Part shown: positions 32,475 through 44,345 of the stretch, in pieces
How the letters are laid out: the number at the start of each line of letters is the position of its first letter
Position numbering within the stretch: position 1 is the first letter of the stretch
Source of the DNA: Endomychus coccineus
Taxonomy: Eukaryota > Arthropoda > Insecta > Coleoptera > Endomychidae
Assembly (NCBI GenBank): GCA_958510875.1
Contig: OY294068.1
Coordinates: 148,402,388 to 148,466,387, forward strand
Reading direction: 5' to 3'
DNA: 64,000 nucleotides
Notes under the pieces: model-generated
Told to the model about the DNA's origin: nothing
Seen by the model: the letters and a program-made list of their open reading frames with translations, nothing else
Database searches by the model: none
Made by a program: the position numbers and the translations under genes

Positions 32475-32692
32475 TTTCGTTAGTGTGGTTAGGAAAAATT
32501 GGCAGTGTTCTGGAGTATGTTACACCCAAAGCCATTCAGGTGGTTGTAATTTCAATGATTCACATTATTTTATACTTGTTTCTGACTTCAACATTCTTTA
32601 TATATTTCACTATACAATTGATTTCTAAGAAGTTGGAGAAAAAACTAATAAAAGATTTTAAAGAATACAAGAAGGGCTCTATCTACTTATAG
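32475..32692 (+). CDS. possible terminal exon of a small membrane protein (weak)
   Basis: An uninterrupted frame with an acceptor-like sequence (gtacctttcgttag) just upstream encodes a hydrophobic segment (VVVISMIHIILYLFL, then FFIYFTIQLI) followed by a Lys-rich tail ending YKKGSIYL and a stop. It looks more protein-like than the surrounding frames. No upstream exon or family is recognised, so chance is a real alternative. Confidence 0.25.
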
Positions 32693-32920
32693 GGTGGCAA
32701 GTTATTCTACCTAACACCTTTAGTTTCAAGGAATGACTTATTATATGCCCTAATGATGTTAATAAGTATGAATATATTGAGATTTTTCAAAAAAACATCA
32801 AAATCGATAAAAAAAAATACTTCAAATTGTGCATACAATCTGCATATTAGTATCGTAGCCGACGAGTTCGATAGAGACAAGTACAGAGGGTAGGGTGGTG
32901 GTTAAGGTATCATTTGAAAG

Positions 32921-32961
32921 GGACTAGACCACGGTCGTATACACACGACCGTGGACTAGAC
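32921..32961. repeat. short palindrome between 9-bp direct repeats
   Basis: Arms ccacggtcgt and acgaccgtgg around atacac (32929-32954) lie between direct copies of ggactagac at 32921-32929 and 32953-32961. Confidence 0.8.
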
Positions 32962-33076
32962 TGTAGATATGCCAAAAACTCTGACCATTGAAAAGTTGTG
33001 TCGTTTGGCTAGGATGAACCAAGCACTGAGATGCATGGTGGGTAGACCGATAGGTCGCCGTAGCTGTCACTGGGAC

Positions 33077-33131
33077 GGTTAGTAGCATAGATAACTCTAC
33101 TACCGGTAGTAGAGTTATCTATGGTTAGTAG
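33077..33131. repeat. perfect 38-bp palindrome between 9-bp direct repeats
   Basis: 33086-33123 is an exact 2 x 19-bp palindrome centred on ccgg. It lies between direct copies of ggttagtag at 33077-33085 and 33123-33131. Confidence 0.85.
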
Positions 33132-33869
33132 GCCGAGTCGGCCGGGGTAACTGTTTACGGTTAACAAATATTTAAATAGAGAAATAATTATCTATGCTAA
33201 AATAACCTAGATTTTCAAATTCAAAATTAAAGATTATAGAAGTTTAAAAATGGAAAGAATGTACCAACATATATAAAATAAACGATGAAGGTAAACTTAC
33301 GCCATAGTAATCAAAGCTATCAATGGTTTGGTGTCTATTGTTATCTTAAAAAAAATCCTGTATATTTTTCATAATTTTCTATGCGTTGAAGTACTACCCA
33401 GGAAAGTAGTAGCACAAGAATTATTTACAATGTTGGGACCGATAAGTCTAGCATACCAGCCCAGCTATTCACAGCTGTTCAAAATTCAGTGCCATTTTTG
33501 GTCAATATCAAACCTCTAAAAGTCATTATTCCATATAGAACGCCTGTGTTTTTTTGATGTATGACTGAATATCTGCGTTAGTTATTTGGAGTATCACAAA
33601 AAAGTACATGAAATTCATCGGAATTGCTATATAACTTTTATTAAAACGGCAAATGCAATGATAAGTTATTTGTGAAGTGGAAGTCATTACAGCCGGTATT
33701 ATATTGAATTTTATCAAATTAAAGGACATGGAAAATAGTCAAGGGTAGATATTCAATTTATTCATTATACATGGTGAATGTTAGAAAATTACCGACATAA
33801 GATGAAGATAAGATAAATTAATATTCAATGAACGACATTCTAATTTGACGCTAATTTGAATTTAAGTAT

Positions 33870-35010
33870 TGCGCCAAAATAATATCAAAGCTTATCGAAT
33901 GCCCGTTCGTTTTGGACTTTCGCCAAAGCATTTGGTAGAGATTTCACTTCCAGTTCATTCCCTCCTCCAACCAAAAATGATGGCACGCTGGCTACTACAC
34001 CACAAGAAGCCGACCTTGTCGCTGGATTTTTTTGCAGCAATTCCCACAAGGGAAGGACCCTATCGATAGCCATGTGCCTGAAAAAGTCTTGAGTCAGCGC
34101 ACAATTAGGCGTCATATGGTTTGCCGCCCCAACTTTGTCGCTTACCATTGAATTTTTTCTCAGATAGATCACTTCATGTGTTGGTTGACGGAGTATCCTC
34201 CGATACAATGGCTATTAACGCTTGTGTTCCACAGGGATCTGCCTTGGCACTAATTTTGTTTCTGCTCCATATCAACGATCACCTGTTCCGTCTACAGCTT
34301 TGCAGATTATGGTACACATACCGCTTTCTAAATTAGACCTCCTATATCATCCAATAAAGCCAGGGGAGCGAGATGGAAGGCGCGGATCCCACAATATATA
34401 ATATGATTATGTTAGGTACAACTATTCCTATCAATGTTTGGGATCACCAACAGCACCCTCTCCTGGAATGATCCATATGAGATCCATTGCGAAAACCGCT
34501 TCACAAAAACTTGGTTTTCTATTCCGTGCCAAGAGCTACTTTACATCCCAGCAGTTCCTCATAATCTACAAAATACAGACTCGACCAGTCTTGGAGTACT
34601 ATTCACATGTTTGGGGTTCGGCTCCCAAATATAAACTGAAGCTCTTGGATTCTATCCAAAAGATAGCTATTGGCCTGTCTGGAACATCGTAGAAAGGTGG
34701 ACAATCTCTCCCTTTTATATAGATATTTCTATGATTGATGTTCAGTAGAAATCTCGTCTGTTATTCCACCACGAGAGATTCGAGGCAAGCCGACACTAGA
34801 CAAGTTCAAGCTAGTCACCCCTTCATTGCTCAAGCCGAACTTTTTCCTACCAGACTTCATTTTTCTATCGAACGGTGAAGTTGTGGAACTCTTTGCCTAG
34901 TGAGGTCTTCTCTTATGCCAAAACCTCCAAACATTCAAGAAAAATTCGAATGCCTATCTCCTCTCCCAACGTTCCACTAATTCCTCACACGATGTTCTTC
35001 AAACATTATA
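33870..35010 (+). mobile_element. non-LTR retrotransposon fragment (same family as 36540-38390)
   Basis: The + strand contains a pre-RT linker (RDFTSSSFPPPTKNDGTLATTP), RT sequence (SDRSLHVLVDGVSSDTMAIN, then VPQGSALALILFLLHIND), the post-RT segment (SIAKTASQKLGFLFRAKSYF, then RPVLEYYSHVWGSAPK) and a C-terminal part near 34750-34900. Much of the RT palm, including the YADD region, is missing or scrambled between about 34330 and 34430. It is dead. Confidence 0.7.
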
Positions 35011-36535
35011 GGTTTTCCTCTCGTGTAATGAAAGCATACAAATAAAAACTAATGAAAGTCAACCTAAAATTACCCATAAAATCCGTATTGTAACGTTCCA
35101 TCTAAAATAAGAATGTTAGTCCGGTATAATCGGAAATGCAATATGGTTCAAAATATTTTGATTAGATAATTCATGTTTCTTTATTAGGTGGACTAAATTT
35201 TCGGATCTTAATTCGGCTCGGAAAGTTATAATCTTTTGATGACCACTTCTCGCACAAATCATCCTGTATTATAAATGTGGATTGTATCAAGATGCTGAGT
35301 TCACTAGGTTACAATAACGGAGGGTTGGATGGCCTTGGCATATATGATTATTGTTATATTGCTTATGATGTTTTCTCTTGACGAGAACAATTATAATGAA
35401 TTTCACAAAATTATTAATTAATTTCATCAATACTACTAACCAAAATCATGTGGTCAATCGGTACTACTATTTTGTTTGTATTCAGCACAATATTGAGAAA
35501 TTCGTTGAATATCCGGAGCTAGTAACTTCAGTATGTACTTCTAAAATAGTTTTACGAATGTATAGTCCTATATTAACAAGTGTGAACAAAATAAATCGGC
35601 TGTAAATTCTTTGAGGAATACAAATAATAATTATTGTTCCCAGTGTTATTTTATAAATATGTGCTTGTTTTATTTAGATAAATTTATTATAGCTGCCACT
35701 GCTATAAAGACTTCAAAATTATATGAGTTTTATTTTAACCCCCAAATCTCCCTATTGACATTATAAAATGGTACTTTTAAGTTGAAAAACTACTCCCTCA
35801 AAATAATTTTGGTCAAGGTCTCGGAGTTACGAGATAACTCAAAACCAAAATCACGGCATCCTTTCCCGCCTTTACTTTAGCCACCATCTTGTTTATCTTT
35901 AAAATCGATTTTCTAGTTCCCTATTGCCCGAAGACGAAAACTATTTAGACTATTTTGCACATTTATAGTGCAAAACAGTTTATATTCTGAGAGTGGGAGA
36001 GCCCAAGTCCATGAACTACCAAAATCGGTTTCCTCCGTTATCGCCCTGTGGAAGTTTTTCGAATACGTGTGCATCTGTTGTAGAACTCGAAACAATCTAA
36101 ATAAATCCATTTCAATTATAAAATTACTGTAAATCACCGTGTTAAAGCGCTTCAAAGTCTGGTAGGCGCGTGCAAAGTATGTTGTGCTGTAAAGAAAAGG
36201 CGTAACGGTTCCACCATCACATACATTCATTATTTTAGTTGTTCAGTGTCATCTAGGACCAATTAATCTGAATTGTAGATTCCTAAATTAGGTCTCTCAG
36301 AAATGGTCGTCCTCAGGTAATAGATTCCTACTGAGTTGGTCCTATCGATGTGGAGTGGAGAGCTCTGCAGTGGAACAGCTAGTCAAAAAATATTGAGAGC
36401 AGGAATCTTTTCAGAGACAAGTGACAACGAAAGGGAGACTTGCCAACTACTTGAAGTGGACCCCACTAAGATTGGTTACTCGAAGAAATATTTATTCAAG
36501 AATGTATAACATTTAAAAAAATTTTACCATACGAG
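35010..36535. other. no supported gene; one motif-free frame on the minus strand
   Basis: A 105-codon minus-strand frame (36230-35913) is uninterrupted, with phrases such as FRVLQQMHTYSKNFHRAITEE, but I cannot place it in a family. It could be a transposon fragment. The rest is AT-rich and unrecognised. Confidence 0.3.
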
Positions 36536-36539
36536 AGAA

Positions 36540-38390
36540 AATCTATAAATTTTGCGAGTCAGCAGTAGAATGTTGGGAGAGGAGGTAGGCATTGGGATTT
36601 TTCTCAAACGTTTGAGAGTTTATTGGCATCAGGAAATACCACACTAGTCATAGATTTCCACAACATCGCCGTTCGATAGATAAATGAAGTTCGGCAGATC
36701 TTGAGCATGAACGAAAGAAAATCAGTCATAGCTCGTCTAGTCTGCCTACCTGGAATCGTTCGTGGTGGAATAACAGACAAGATTTGACGTGAGCACCGAC
36801 CATGAAAATACGAGGGCAAGGTGAATAGTACCTGAAAAATGAAACAGATGGTGCCACAATCGAAAATCACATGGGACATTTGTGACGTACCATCTCTAAC
36901 TAGAACGCATGAAAATTTTCAGACTGATATGTTATTCAGTTCTATTTTGACATTCATCGAAAGCAACCTTGAAGATTTTTTTAAACATGGAACAAAGTGA
37001 ATTTCGCGTCTTGATTAAACATTATTTCTTGCGTGGAAAAAAACATTATGCAAACAAAAGCATCGCTTATTAAACATTATGGGGACTCTTCACCATCGAT
37101 TGGAACCACACAAATGGTTCACTGATTTTCGGTGTGGTATAGTATGACCAGAAAGGAAGCCAAACGTACTGGTCCAATTGAGGTTACAACGCCAGAAATC
37201 GTCGATTAAATCGATGGTATGATATTGGACGATCAGCTAGTTAAAGTGCACGAGATTGCTGAGGTTATGGGCATTTCATCCGAATGGGTACGGAACATTC
37301 TGCATTAATTTTTGAATATGAGAAAGCTATCTGCCAGACGGGAGGCGCATTTGCTCTCTGTTGATAACAAGCGCGACCGTGTGACAAAGGCGTGTTTAGT
37401 GATGTTCAAGCGCGATAAGGACGTTTCGCGCCAATTCGGAACCGTGGACAAAACATTGAGGCCAAAAAAGGCCAAAGTGGGTTTATCGGTTAACAAAGTC
37501 ATGGCGACAGTTTTTTGGGATGCACACGGTATCGTCCATCTGTCTGTTCCATCAGGACAACGCACAGGTCCGCAGTCGCAATGGCAAAATTACATAAATT
37601 TCACTACGAATTGGTTCGTCATCCACCGTATTCTCCAGATTTGGCCCCTGCGATTTTTATCTATTGCCAAACTTGAAGAAATGACTCGGCGGAAAGAGAT
37701 TTGGCTCCAACGATGAGATCGTCGCTGAAACGAACGCCTATTTTGAAGGATTGTCGAAATCGTATTATTTGGAAGGAATAGAAATAATAGAAAACGTTGG
37801 ACGAAGTGTTTCGGGCTACAAGAAGATTCTGTTGAGAAATAAAATAAGTTTTGGCCAAATAAACCATTTCTTGTTTAATTTTTAGGAACTTTCATCTTTC
37901 GCCTCGTATCTACAGAAAAGGCAAAGATCGCTCACCTTTCTACGATGTTCTAGAGGGTTGAATAAATTCGTAAGTATGGCATCACCAACCAGACGAATAG
38001 CTTCGAAATAGGAGAGAGCGTATGTTTATGAGCTGAACTCCAAACACGTGGAGACTACTCTAAGACAAGTCGTATCAGTGTTTTGTAGATCAAGAGAATA
38101 AGCTGCTGGGGTGTAAAGTATCTTTTGGCACGGAATATAAAACCAAGTTCCTGTGCAGCAGTTTCCGTAATGGACCTCCCATGATAGGGTGCTGAAGGTG
38201 ATGGTACCGGGCATGAATATTGTGAACTTCATAGGTGTACCTGACATATATAATGGATTGTGGCATCCACCTACCAAATCCAAATCCAAGCTTGAGTTTT
38301 GGTTCCATGAAACTATTAGATTATCAGATTCCCATTTCAATTCAATTTTTGCCAGATCTTTGATATGGAACAGGAACGAAGGTGGTGCCA
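36540..38390 (-). mobile_element. non-LTR retrotransposon fragment split by a mariner
   Basis: The minus-strand LINE reads from 38390 to about 37915 (a post-RT segment like YYSHVWGS, ending at the tacgatgttctagag region) and resumes from 36808 to 36540 (RQILSVIPPRTIPGRQTRR, then SFIYRTAMLWKSMTSVVFPD). Comparison with the + strand copy at 34620-34760 shows the two parts are contiguous there, so the mariner at 36809-37908 interrupted one LINE copy. Confidence 0.8.
36809..37908 (+). mobile_element. mariner element, degenerate, inserted in a LINE
   Basis: TIRs CGAGGGCAAGGTGAATAGTA (left) and the inverse ending GCCTCG (right) sit between TA at 36809-36810 and 37907-37908. The transposase starts near 36988 (EQSEFRVLIKHYFLRGKK) and continues in broken frames: GISSEWVRNILH, then 37312-37716 with VTKACLVMFKRDKDVSRQF and [15 protein letters not shown]. 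Stops and shifts are present, and the second catalytic Asp region (near 37550) is lost. It is the same family as 16414-17335. Confidence 0.85.
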
Positions 38391-39506
38391 ATGGAACACC
38401 AACTACAACATGGAGTAATCTATCTGAGAGAAATCTCTATAAATATCAACAAACTAGGGGCGGCAAACCAAATGACTTAAGTTTCCTAAGAAGATCTTGG
38501 TGCCAGAATTCTAAAAGGAGATATTTAATAAACATAGCAGCCGTAATATAGCAGACAAAATGATATCTAGATACGGTGAGATAGTAAAAACTAGTAATTG
38601 AATGAAATGATTTGATCAAAGTGTGCGAGGTAATTGAAAATATTAACCGTTAACTGACCTAACACTAACAATATCTAATAGTGAGTTTTATTGTGAAAAA
38701 CGGAGGTTTTCAAATCTAGTTTCGTAGGTACATTAGCGAAGAATCTCTATACAGCTGGAGAGGTTAAGGCCTGATCTGCCAGTGTTGGAATCGATGTTGT
38801 CGATCGGAAACCTGCTACATCTGCTATGCCAGTACTTTCTGTTTCGGCGGAACGTACATTGCCAACGCCGACCGGAAGTCAAGCGCTTTGACTATTTCTA
38901 GCCCCTGAGTTACAGCGCAATCATACATTTTAAAATAATTTTTCATAGCTGTTTGGGCCCTCGCTCGCCCAAAATATGCAGGATAAGAAACGTGAAAAAT
39001 TGGCCCTGGATAGAGCTACGCAATACGTATCTTTTGTGTCAGTGCTAAAGTTACGCCTTGCGTATCTATAGCGAATACGCTAAAGCTACGCAAATCATCT
39101 GTCAAATTATTGAGGTTATGTGCACATTTGGTTTTCTATGGCGCGAGTCTAATGCATTAGCACAGGCTTAGTTAATTCTTTAACGCCGTGGATAGTGGTA
39201 TGCAATACGTACTTGAAAAAGGCAAAATCTTTGCTTCATTGAAAGAACTTGAAACTTTCATTGAGAATATCTAAAATGAATTGCTTATTTCTCTATATGT
39301 GAGGGATAGTAAAAAGCAGGAACATATGAAGAAGTATTGCCCAAAAAAAAATAAAAGATGCTAATAAAAATCTGGTATATTACAGAATAGTGTACTCATG
39401 TCATAAGAGAGGTCAGAAATTTAAGACTAGGGCTGAGGGAATACGAAAATCTAGGTAATAAGTAATAATTAAACTAGGTACATACGTAAATTTTAACTTT
39501 TTTTTA

Positions 39507-40330
39507 TTGATTAGTACCTTTAAAGAAAAATATCCGACGAAATTAATGTTTACATTTTCCGAGAATGGTCAGAATTTGGTCTTGAGCAATTTTGAAGATA
39601 CTGAGAACCGTCTTATATTGTCCAATGCATATTCATTATTACCTAAGAAACGAAGATTAACGCCATCTAAGAAGGACGAAGTTTTAAAATTAAAAGATCT
39701 AAAATGTAACAAGACATTACTACAAAGATATATTCACGAAAAGACTGTTACATATGTGTTACTACGCGACATAACAAATCTAAAAAATTCCACAACAATG
39801 AATGATTTGAAATAAGTTGTCAATATTCTTACGTGGAAATTATGACTAATGAAAGTAATACACTTTAAGGTATATTTTTTCAAACCCATCATACGAACAA
39901 ATGTTTCTCTAATTATCCTGAGTTACTGCCTTTGGATGCAACATATAAATTGAACATTGACGGAAATGGTGAAGGATTTGTCGCCAGCACTTTTATTCTT
40001 CAGCATGAAAATGCTGCGTCAATTTCGTACATGCTTGATATTTTTAACAAAGAAAATCCATTCTGTACAAGGACTCGTACCATATTGACAGATAAAGACT
40101 TTGACGAGAGAAAAATTTCCCGATGAAAATTTATTGTTGTCGTTTCCATACGTTAAAATCATTTCGCACGACAATTATATGCATTGAGCATATACATTGC
40201 GATGACCGAGAAGTTGTATTACAAATTCTACGAAAAAAATGGCATATTCAGCAAGCGTGGATCAATGCAATCAAAACTATAATGAACTGATTGAATTAAA
40301 TCTGCCAAGAGTTAACGGTTTAAAGGTATA
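39507..40330 (+). pseudogene. ZSWIM3-like (MULE-type transposase-derived) coding fragment
   Basis: Frame 39507-39815 gives an N-terminal region (ISTFKEKYPTKLMFTFSENG). Frame 39932-40126 gives MDATYKLNIDGNGEGFVAST, AASISYMLDIFNKENP and RTILTDKDFDERK. This is the start of the catalytic domain shared by ZSWIM1/3 proteins and MULE-type transposases ('DATYKLN ... TDKD'). After 40126 the frame breaks repeatedly (LLLSFPYVKI, then YSASVDQCNQNYNEL) and is cut off by the fold-back element at 40331. The zinc-binding SWIM part is not seen. Confidence 0.7.
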
Positions 40331-42453
40331 TACAGGGTGTTTCAGTTTTTTCGTTCATAACTCCGGCAAACAATAGAACTTCTAAAAATAATAGGGGCCT
40401 TTCATATAAAATTTTTCTCTAAATCACTTCGTTTCCGAGATACAGGGTAGGGTGTTGAAGTTTTGAAAAATTATAACATTTTCTTCATTATCTTCTGAAC
40501 AAATAAAAATTTTTAGTTCAAACTTGGTACACTTTAGTTTTACTAGATGAGAAATTTCTTTGGTCACAACATGTTTTTGAGACAAATACAGTAGCGTAGT
40601 TATGGGGTTTTGTATCCATCTAAACCTCTTAAACTTCTACGCCATTGATCGGAAATTATTAATGTATTCAAATTTAAAAACTATGATTTTTTTTCTATAT
40701 AAAAGTATTCTTGATTTCACTTAGAGGCTTCCTATTCGAGCTATTTTGATTTTTCTAATCAGGGTTATCATATGGTATTTCTTTTGAAAGGCTATTTAAA
40801 AAGTAAAAAAATTTAAATACCTTTTTCTTGGTAACGATAAAAAATTATCATTCATAATAAATGCTGAAAATGATATCCATTTACTTCAACGCAACGCCGA
40901 CATAGATTTCTCAATTACCTCCTTGTTCGAATTAACATTTTATTATTAATTTCACCACAAGCTCTTCGAATACGATTAAGTAGATATTCTCTATTATAAA
41001 CCGGCGTGACACAAACTTCATCTTTCAAATAACACCAAGCAAAAAAGTACAGAGGATTGAGGTAAGGTGATCGAGGAGGCCATGCAACTGGACCACCTCT
41101 ACCAAACCATCTTTCATCGTATTTACTATTTAGCCATTCTCGTACTTGTCTGCCAAAATGGGCAGGACAGTCATCCAATAGTATACATGCATTTGTTCCC
41201 TCATTGTGTGGTGTCTTTGTGATTAATTTCCAAAAATTCTAAAAATGCAGCGGCCGTTAGTCGGTCTGGTAAAACGTATGGGCCAAAAATATTGCTTTTG
41301 TAAATGCCAAGCCAGACATTGACTGAATCTTTCTTGGAAATTCCTAGATCTTGTATCATGAGTGTTTTCATTTGCCCATAAACGTAAATTGTGAAAATGT
41401 GCTTCATGTGCTCACAATTTGCTGGAGAAAGTTTTCGTTGTTGTTTAGCAAATGAAAACCCATCATGATACAAGATGTAGGAGTTTTCAACTAGAATTCA
41501 ATGTCAATGTCTGGCTTGGCATTTATAAAAACAATATTTTTTTACCACAGACTAACGGCCGCTGCATTTTTAGAATTTAGGAAACTAATCACGAAGACAC
41601 CACACAATGAGGGAACAAATGCATGGATATAATTGGATGGCTGTCCTGCCCATTTTGGCGAAAATTGCTAAATAGGAAGTACGGTGAAAGATGGATTGGT
41701 GAAGGTGGTTCAGTTGCATGACCTCTTCGATCACCTCACCTAAATCCTCTGACCTTTTTTTGCTTGGAGTTATTTGAAAGATGAAGTTTGTGCCACACTG
41801 GTTCATAATAAGGAAGATCTACTTAATCGTATTCGAAGAGCTTGTGGTGAAATTAATAATAAAATCGTTGAGAAATCTATGTCGGCGTTGCGTTGAAGTA
41901 AATGGATCATTTTGAGCATTTATTATCAATTATTTTTCATCGTTACCAATAAATAGGTATTTAAATATTTTCTTAAGTTTTTTTTATTTTTTACGCCTTT
42001 CAAAAGAAATTACTTAAGATAACCCTGATTAGAAAAATCCAAATAGCTCGAACAGGAAGCCTCTAAGTAAAATTTATCAAGAATACTTTTTTATAGAAAA
42101 TAAATCAAAGTTTTTAAATCTGTATACAATAATAATTTCCGACCATTGGCAGAAGTTTAAGGGGTTTAAATGGGTACAAAACCTCATAACTACGTTACTG
42201 TATTTGTCTCAAGAATATATTGTCACCAAAAAAATTTCTCATTTAGTAAAACTAACGTGTTCCAAGTTTGAACTGAAGATCTCCATTCGTTTAGAAGATA
42301 ATGAAGAAAGAATAATAATTTTTCAAAACTTCAACACCCTACCCTGTATCTCGGAAACGAACTGATTTAGAAAAAATTTTATATGAAAGACCCCTATCAC
42401 TTTCAAAAGTTCTATCGTTTTCCGAATGAACGAAAAAAGTGAAACACCCTGTA
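40331..42453. mobile_element. fold-back Tc1-type (DD41D-like) element: two inverted transposase 3' halves
   Basis: Termini TACAGGGTGTTTCAGTTTTT and the diverged inverse lie between TA at 40331-40332 and 42452-42453. The left arm (40331 to about 41325) and right arm (about 41496 to 42453) are inverse copies, each with the same transposase C-terminal region. The left, minus strand, reads MDDCPAHFGRQVREWL and then WPPRSPYLNPLYFF, where the Asp residues expected in SPDLNPLDF are Tyr. The spacing from the first Asp of MDDC is 41. The right, plus strand, has its own stops. The central 41326-41495 has more N-terminal coding from the left copy only. Confidence 0.85.
40915..41473 (-). pseudogene. Tc1-type transposase C-terminal part (left arm)
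   Basis: Frames 41473-41201 (YHDGFSFAKQQRKLSPANCE, then SVNVWLGIYKSNIFGPYVLP) and 41178-40915 (MDDCPAHFGRQVREWLNSKY) are offset by a frameshift near 41190. The third catalytic Asp is substituted by Tyr. The N-terminal helix-turn-helix domain is absent. Confidence 0.75.
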
Positions 42454-42460
42454 TAAGTAT

Positions 42461-44060
42461 TGTGACATACCTTGTTACTTGGCGATTTTTTCCTACGACG
42501 ACTTCAACGGTTCTTCAAGTCTATCAGATTTGAATCTAATTGACTTTATGTTGATTTCTCGGGCGCCAGGATTTGTTAAGATTTACTCCTCGTTGAGGGC
42601 TTCTGCTTGGGCCCTCACCACAAAACAAATCACAGTGCTATCTATGGATAGCCTTGACTCAGAGTAATCTCAGTGGAGTAAGTAACCAGAGGTCAATAGG
42701 ACAGACTGAATATTATTAGAATTGCAGGCTCTAACTGCAATGATTAGTTGGTTACATCTCGGCTACTTTAATGATGTTGCGGAAAGTTATGTTAAACAAA
42801 CACGGAACTTCCGAATAATAAGTTTACTCATTCAGGAAGCTTTAACATTGGTAATTATTTAATTCTGTCGATATAATAATAGTTTATTCAACCCGGGGGA
42901 AGCACAAGGAAGCTCAGAAACAATAATCGCAAAGAAAGCAGTTAAAGCAGGCTATTTCCTCGTTATAGCTTTGAAAACCACTTATCAAATTGCTTATCGT
43001 GCATGAGATACTCAAGCAGAGCAAGTGAAAGCAAGTATTTGAGTTATAGTGGTTCCTCCGCAATACCCCCACTACGCCCTTGTAATATCAGTAATCTTGT
43101 TGGTACTTTTTAATAATGGTGAATATTAAGATTCAATTATCCTGCACTTCTTTCAGGTCAGTACGCGCAGATTCTCGACAACGGTCTCACCGGTTATTGT
43201 ACGACAGTGCCAGGGCACTTTTATACAACTCACACATAAATTTGGCAATTATAACTCTTACTTCCTGGTAAACACAGCGTGTTAGAATTATAATTACCTC
43301 GTAATACCACTGTACTGCCGGGTAAACACAGCATACACAGTTGATATTACGACTCTCAAATATACATCCCCATTCAGAGCCTACATCCGGGTGAACACAG
43401 CGTGTAGACCCTTGCGGTGGACTATCTACGACACACCACCATTTCTGGGTAAACACAGTGTATATTGGTGTGTCGTGATTCCTTTTCACTCTAATCATTC
43501 ACAGCCTCTGACACAATACAATTACTTAATAAATTCAATTTTTCGATTATCGGTACAGAAAACAATTGATTTTATCGGGACTTTATGGAAATCTGAACAG
43601 GATAAACTTATCAGGTACAATACAACAATTACAATAACTAATCAAACGATATTTGATATTACAAGGCCGTACCGCGAACAAAACAATGGAACTCAATGTA
43701 TTAACTCAATTAGAAAAATTACCTAATACTTCAATGTTAACTGGCTAAACACTTACTTTTGGCGGTACAAATGATTGTTCACACCCACTTCGGAAGACTC
43801 ACTTAACTTTGGACATCTGGCTGACTCGCTGTCTCAGGCTGTCTAACTGACTTATTTATTCAACTTGCGAGTCGTTCTTCTATATCAAACGAGGTGCTGG
43901 TCGAGTCACATACAACAGCTCTAGCCGACCCCCTTTTTTGCTAATTTCGCGCGAATGACGCTCCACCAGTTCCTTAATTCTATGCCGTGGTTTTATGCTT
44001 ACATCTGTTTCGTTATCTTATGTTGACATTAAATATGCACTGTTTTAGATGAAATCTTAT
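42461..44060. repeat. repeat A, about 1.6 kb, inverse of repeat B (54531-56101)
   Basis: Long collinear similarity in inverse orientation links this segment with 54531-56101. Landmarks are ttggcgattttttcctacga..., aacccgggggaagcacaagg, tgctttcacttgctctgctt (inverse) and tatgccgtggttttatgctt. Four spaced copies of an AACACAGYGTG-like motif occur at about 43270, 43322, 43392 and 43450. Neither copy has protein-like coding. LTR or large MITE are both possible. Confidence 0.8.
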
Positions 44061-44345
44061 CTACCCGGTACTATTTACATTCCTATACAGCAATATAATT
44101 ATTCAGAATTATGAATTATATATACTAATATAAACGAAATCTAAAATTTATGACCAATATACGTGATTTCCATTAAATAATATACCAATTTCAATTTCTG
44201 CGTAGATTTATCAAATATACTAAACTTACGCAAATATTACCCTAATTTTTAGACCGACAAGTTGCGTAGCTTTAGTCCACAAAATAAACATACGCAATGA
44301 GTAACTTTAATGCAGACACTAGAGGTACGCATTGCTTAACACTAC

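Larger units (their letters stand above)
38998..44345 (+). mobile_element. MULE/ZSWIM-type element bounded by inverted repeats, with nested inserts (tentative)
   Basis: The left sequence (about 38998-39120: ggatagagctacgcaatacg, then ctaaagttacgccttgcgta, then aaagctacgcaa) recurs in inverse orientation at about 44200-44345. A second partial left copy starts at about 39185 (gtggatagtggtatgcaatacg). A ZSWIM3/MULE-like coding remnant lies at 39507-40330. A Tc1-type fold-back and repeat A fill the rest. No clean target-site duplication was found, so the borders are approximate. Confidence 0.5.

Noticed and set aside
35378..35605. 75-codon + strand frame as a possible exon
   Set aside because: No motif, no clear splice context; composition is like the surrounding AT-rich sequence.
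43187..43726. Overlapping frames of 103-111 codons in repeat A
   Set aside because: The inverted copy B does not keep the same frames, so coding is not supported.
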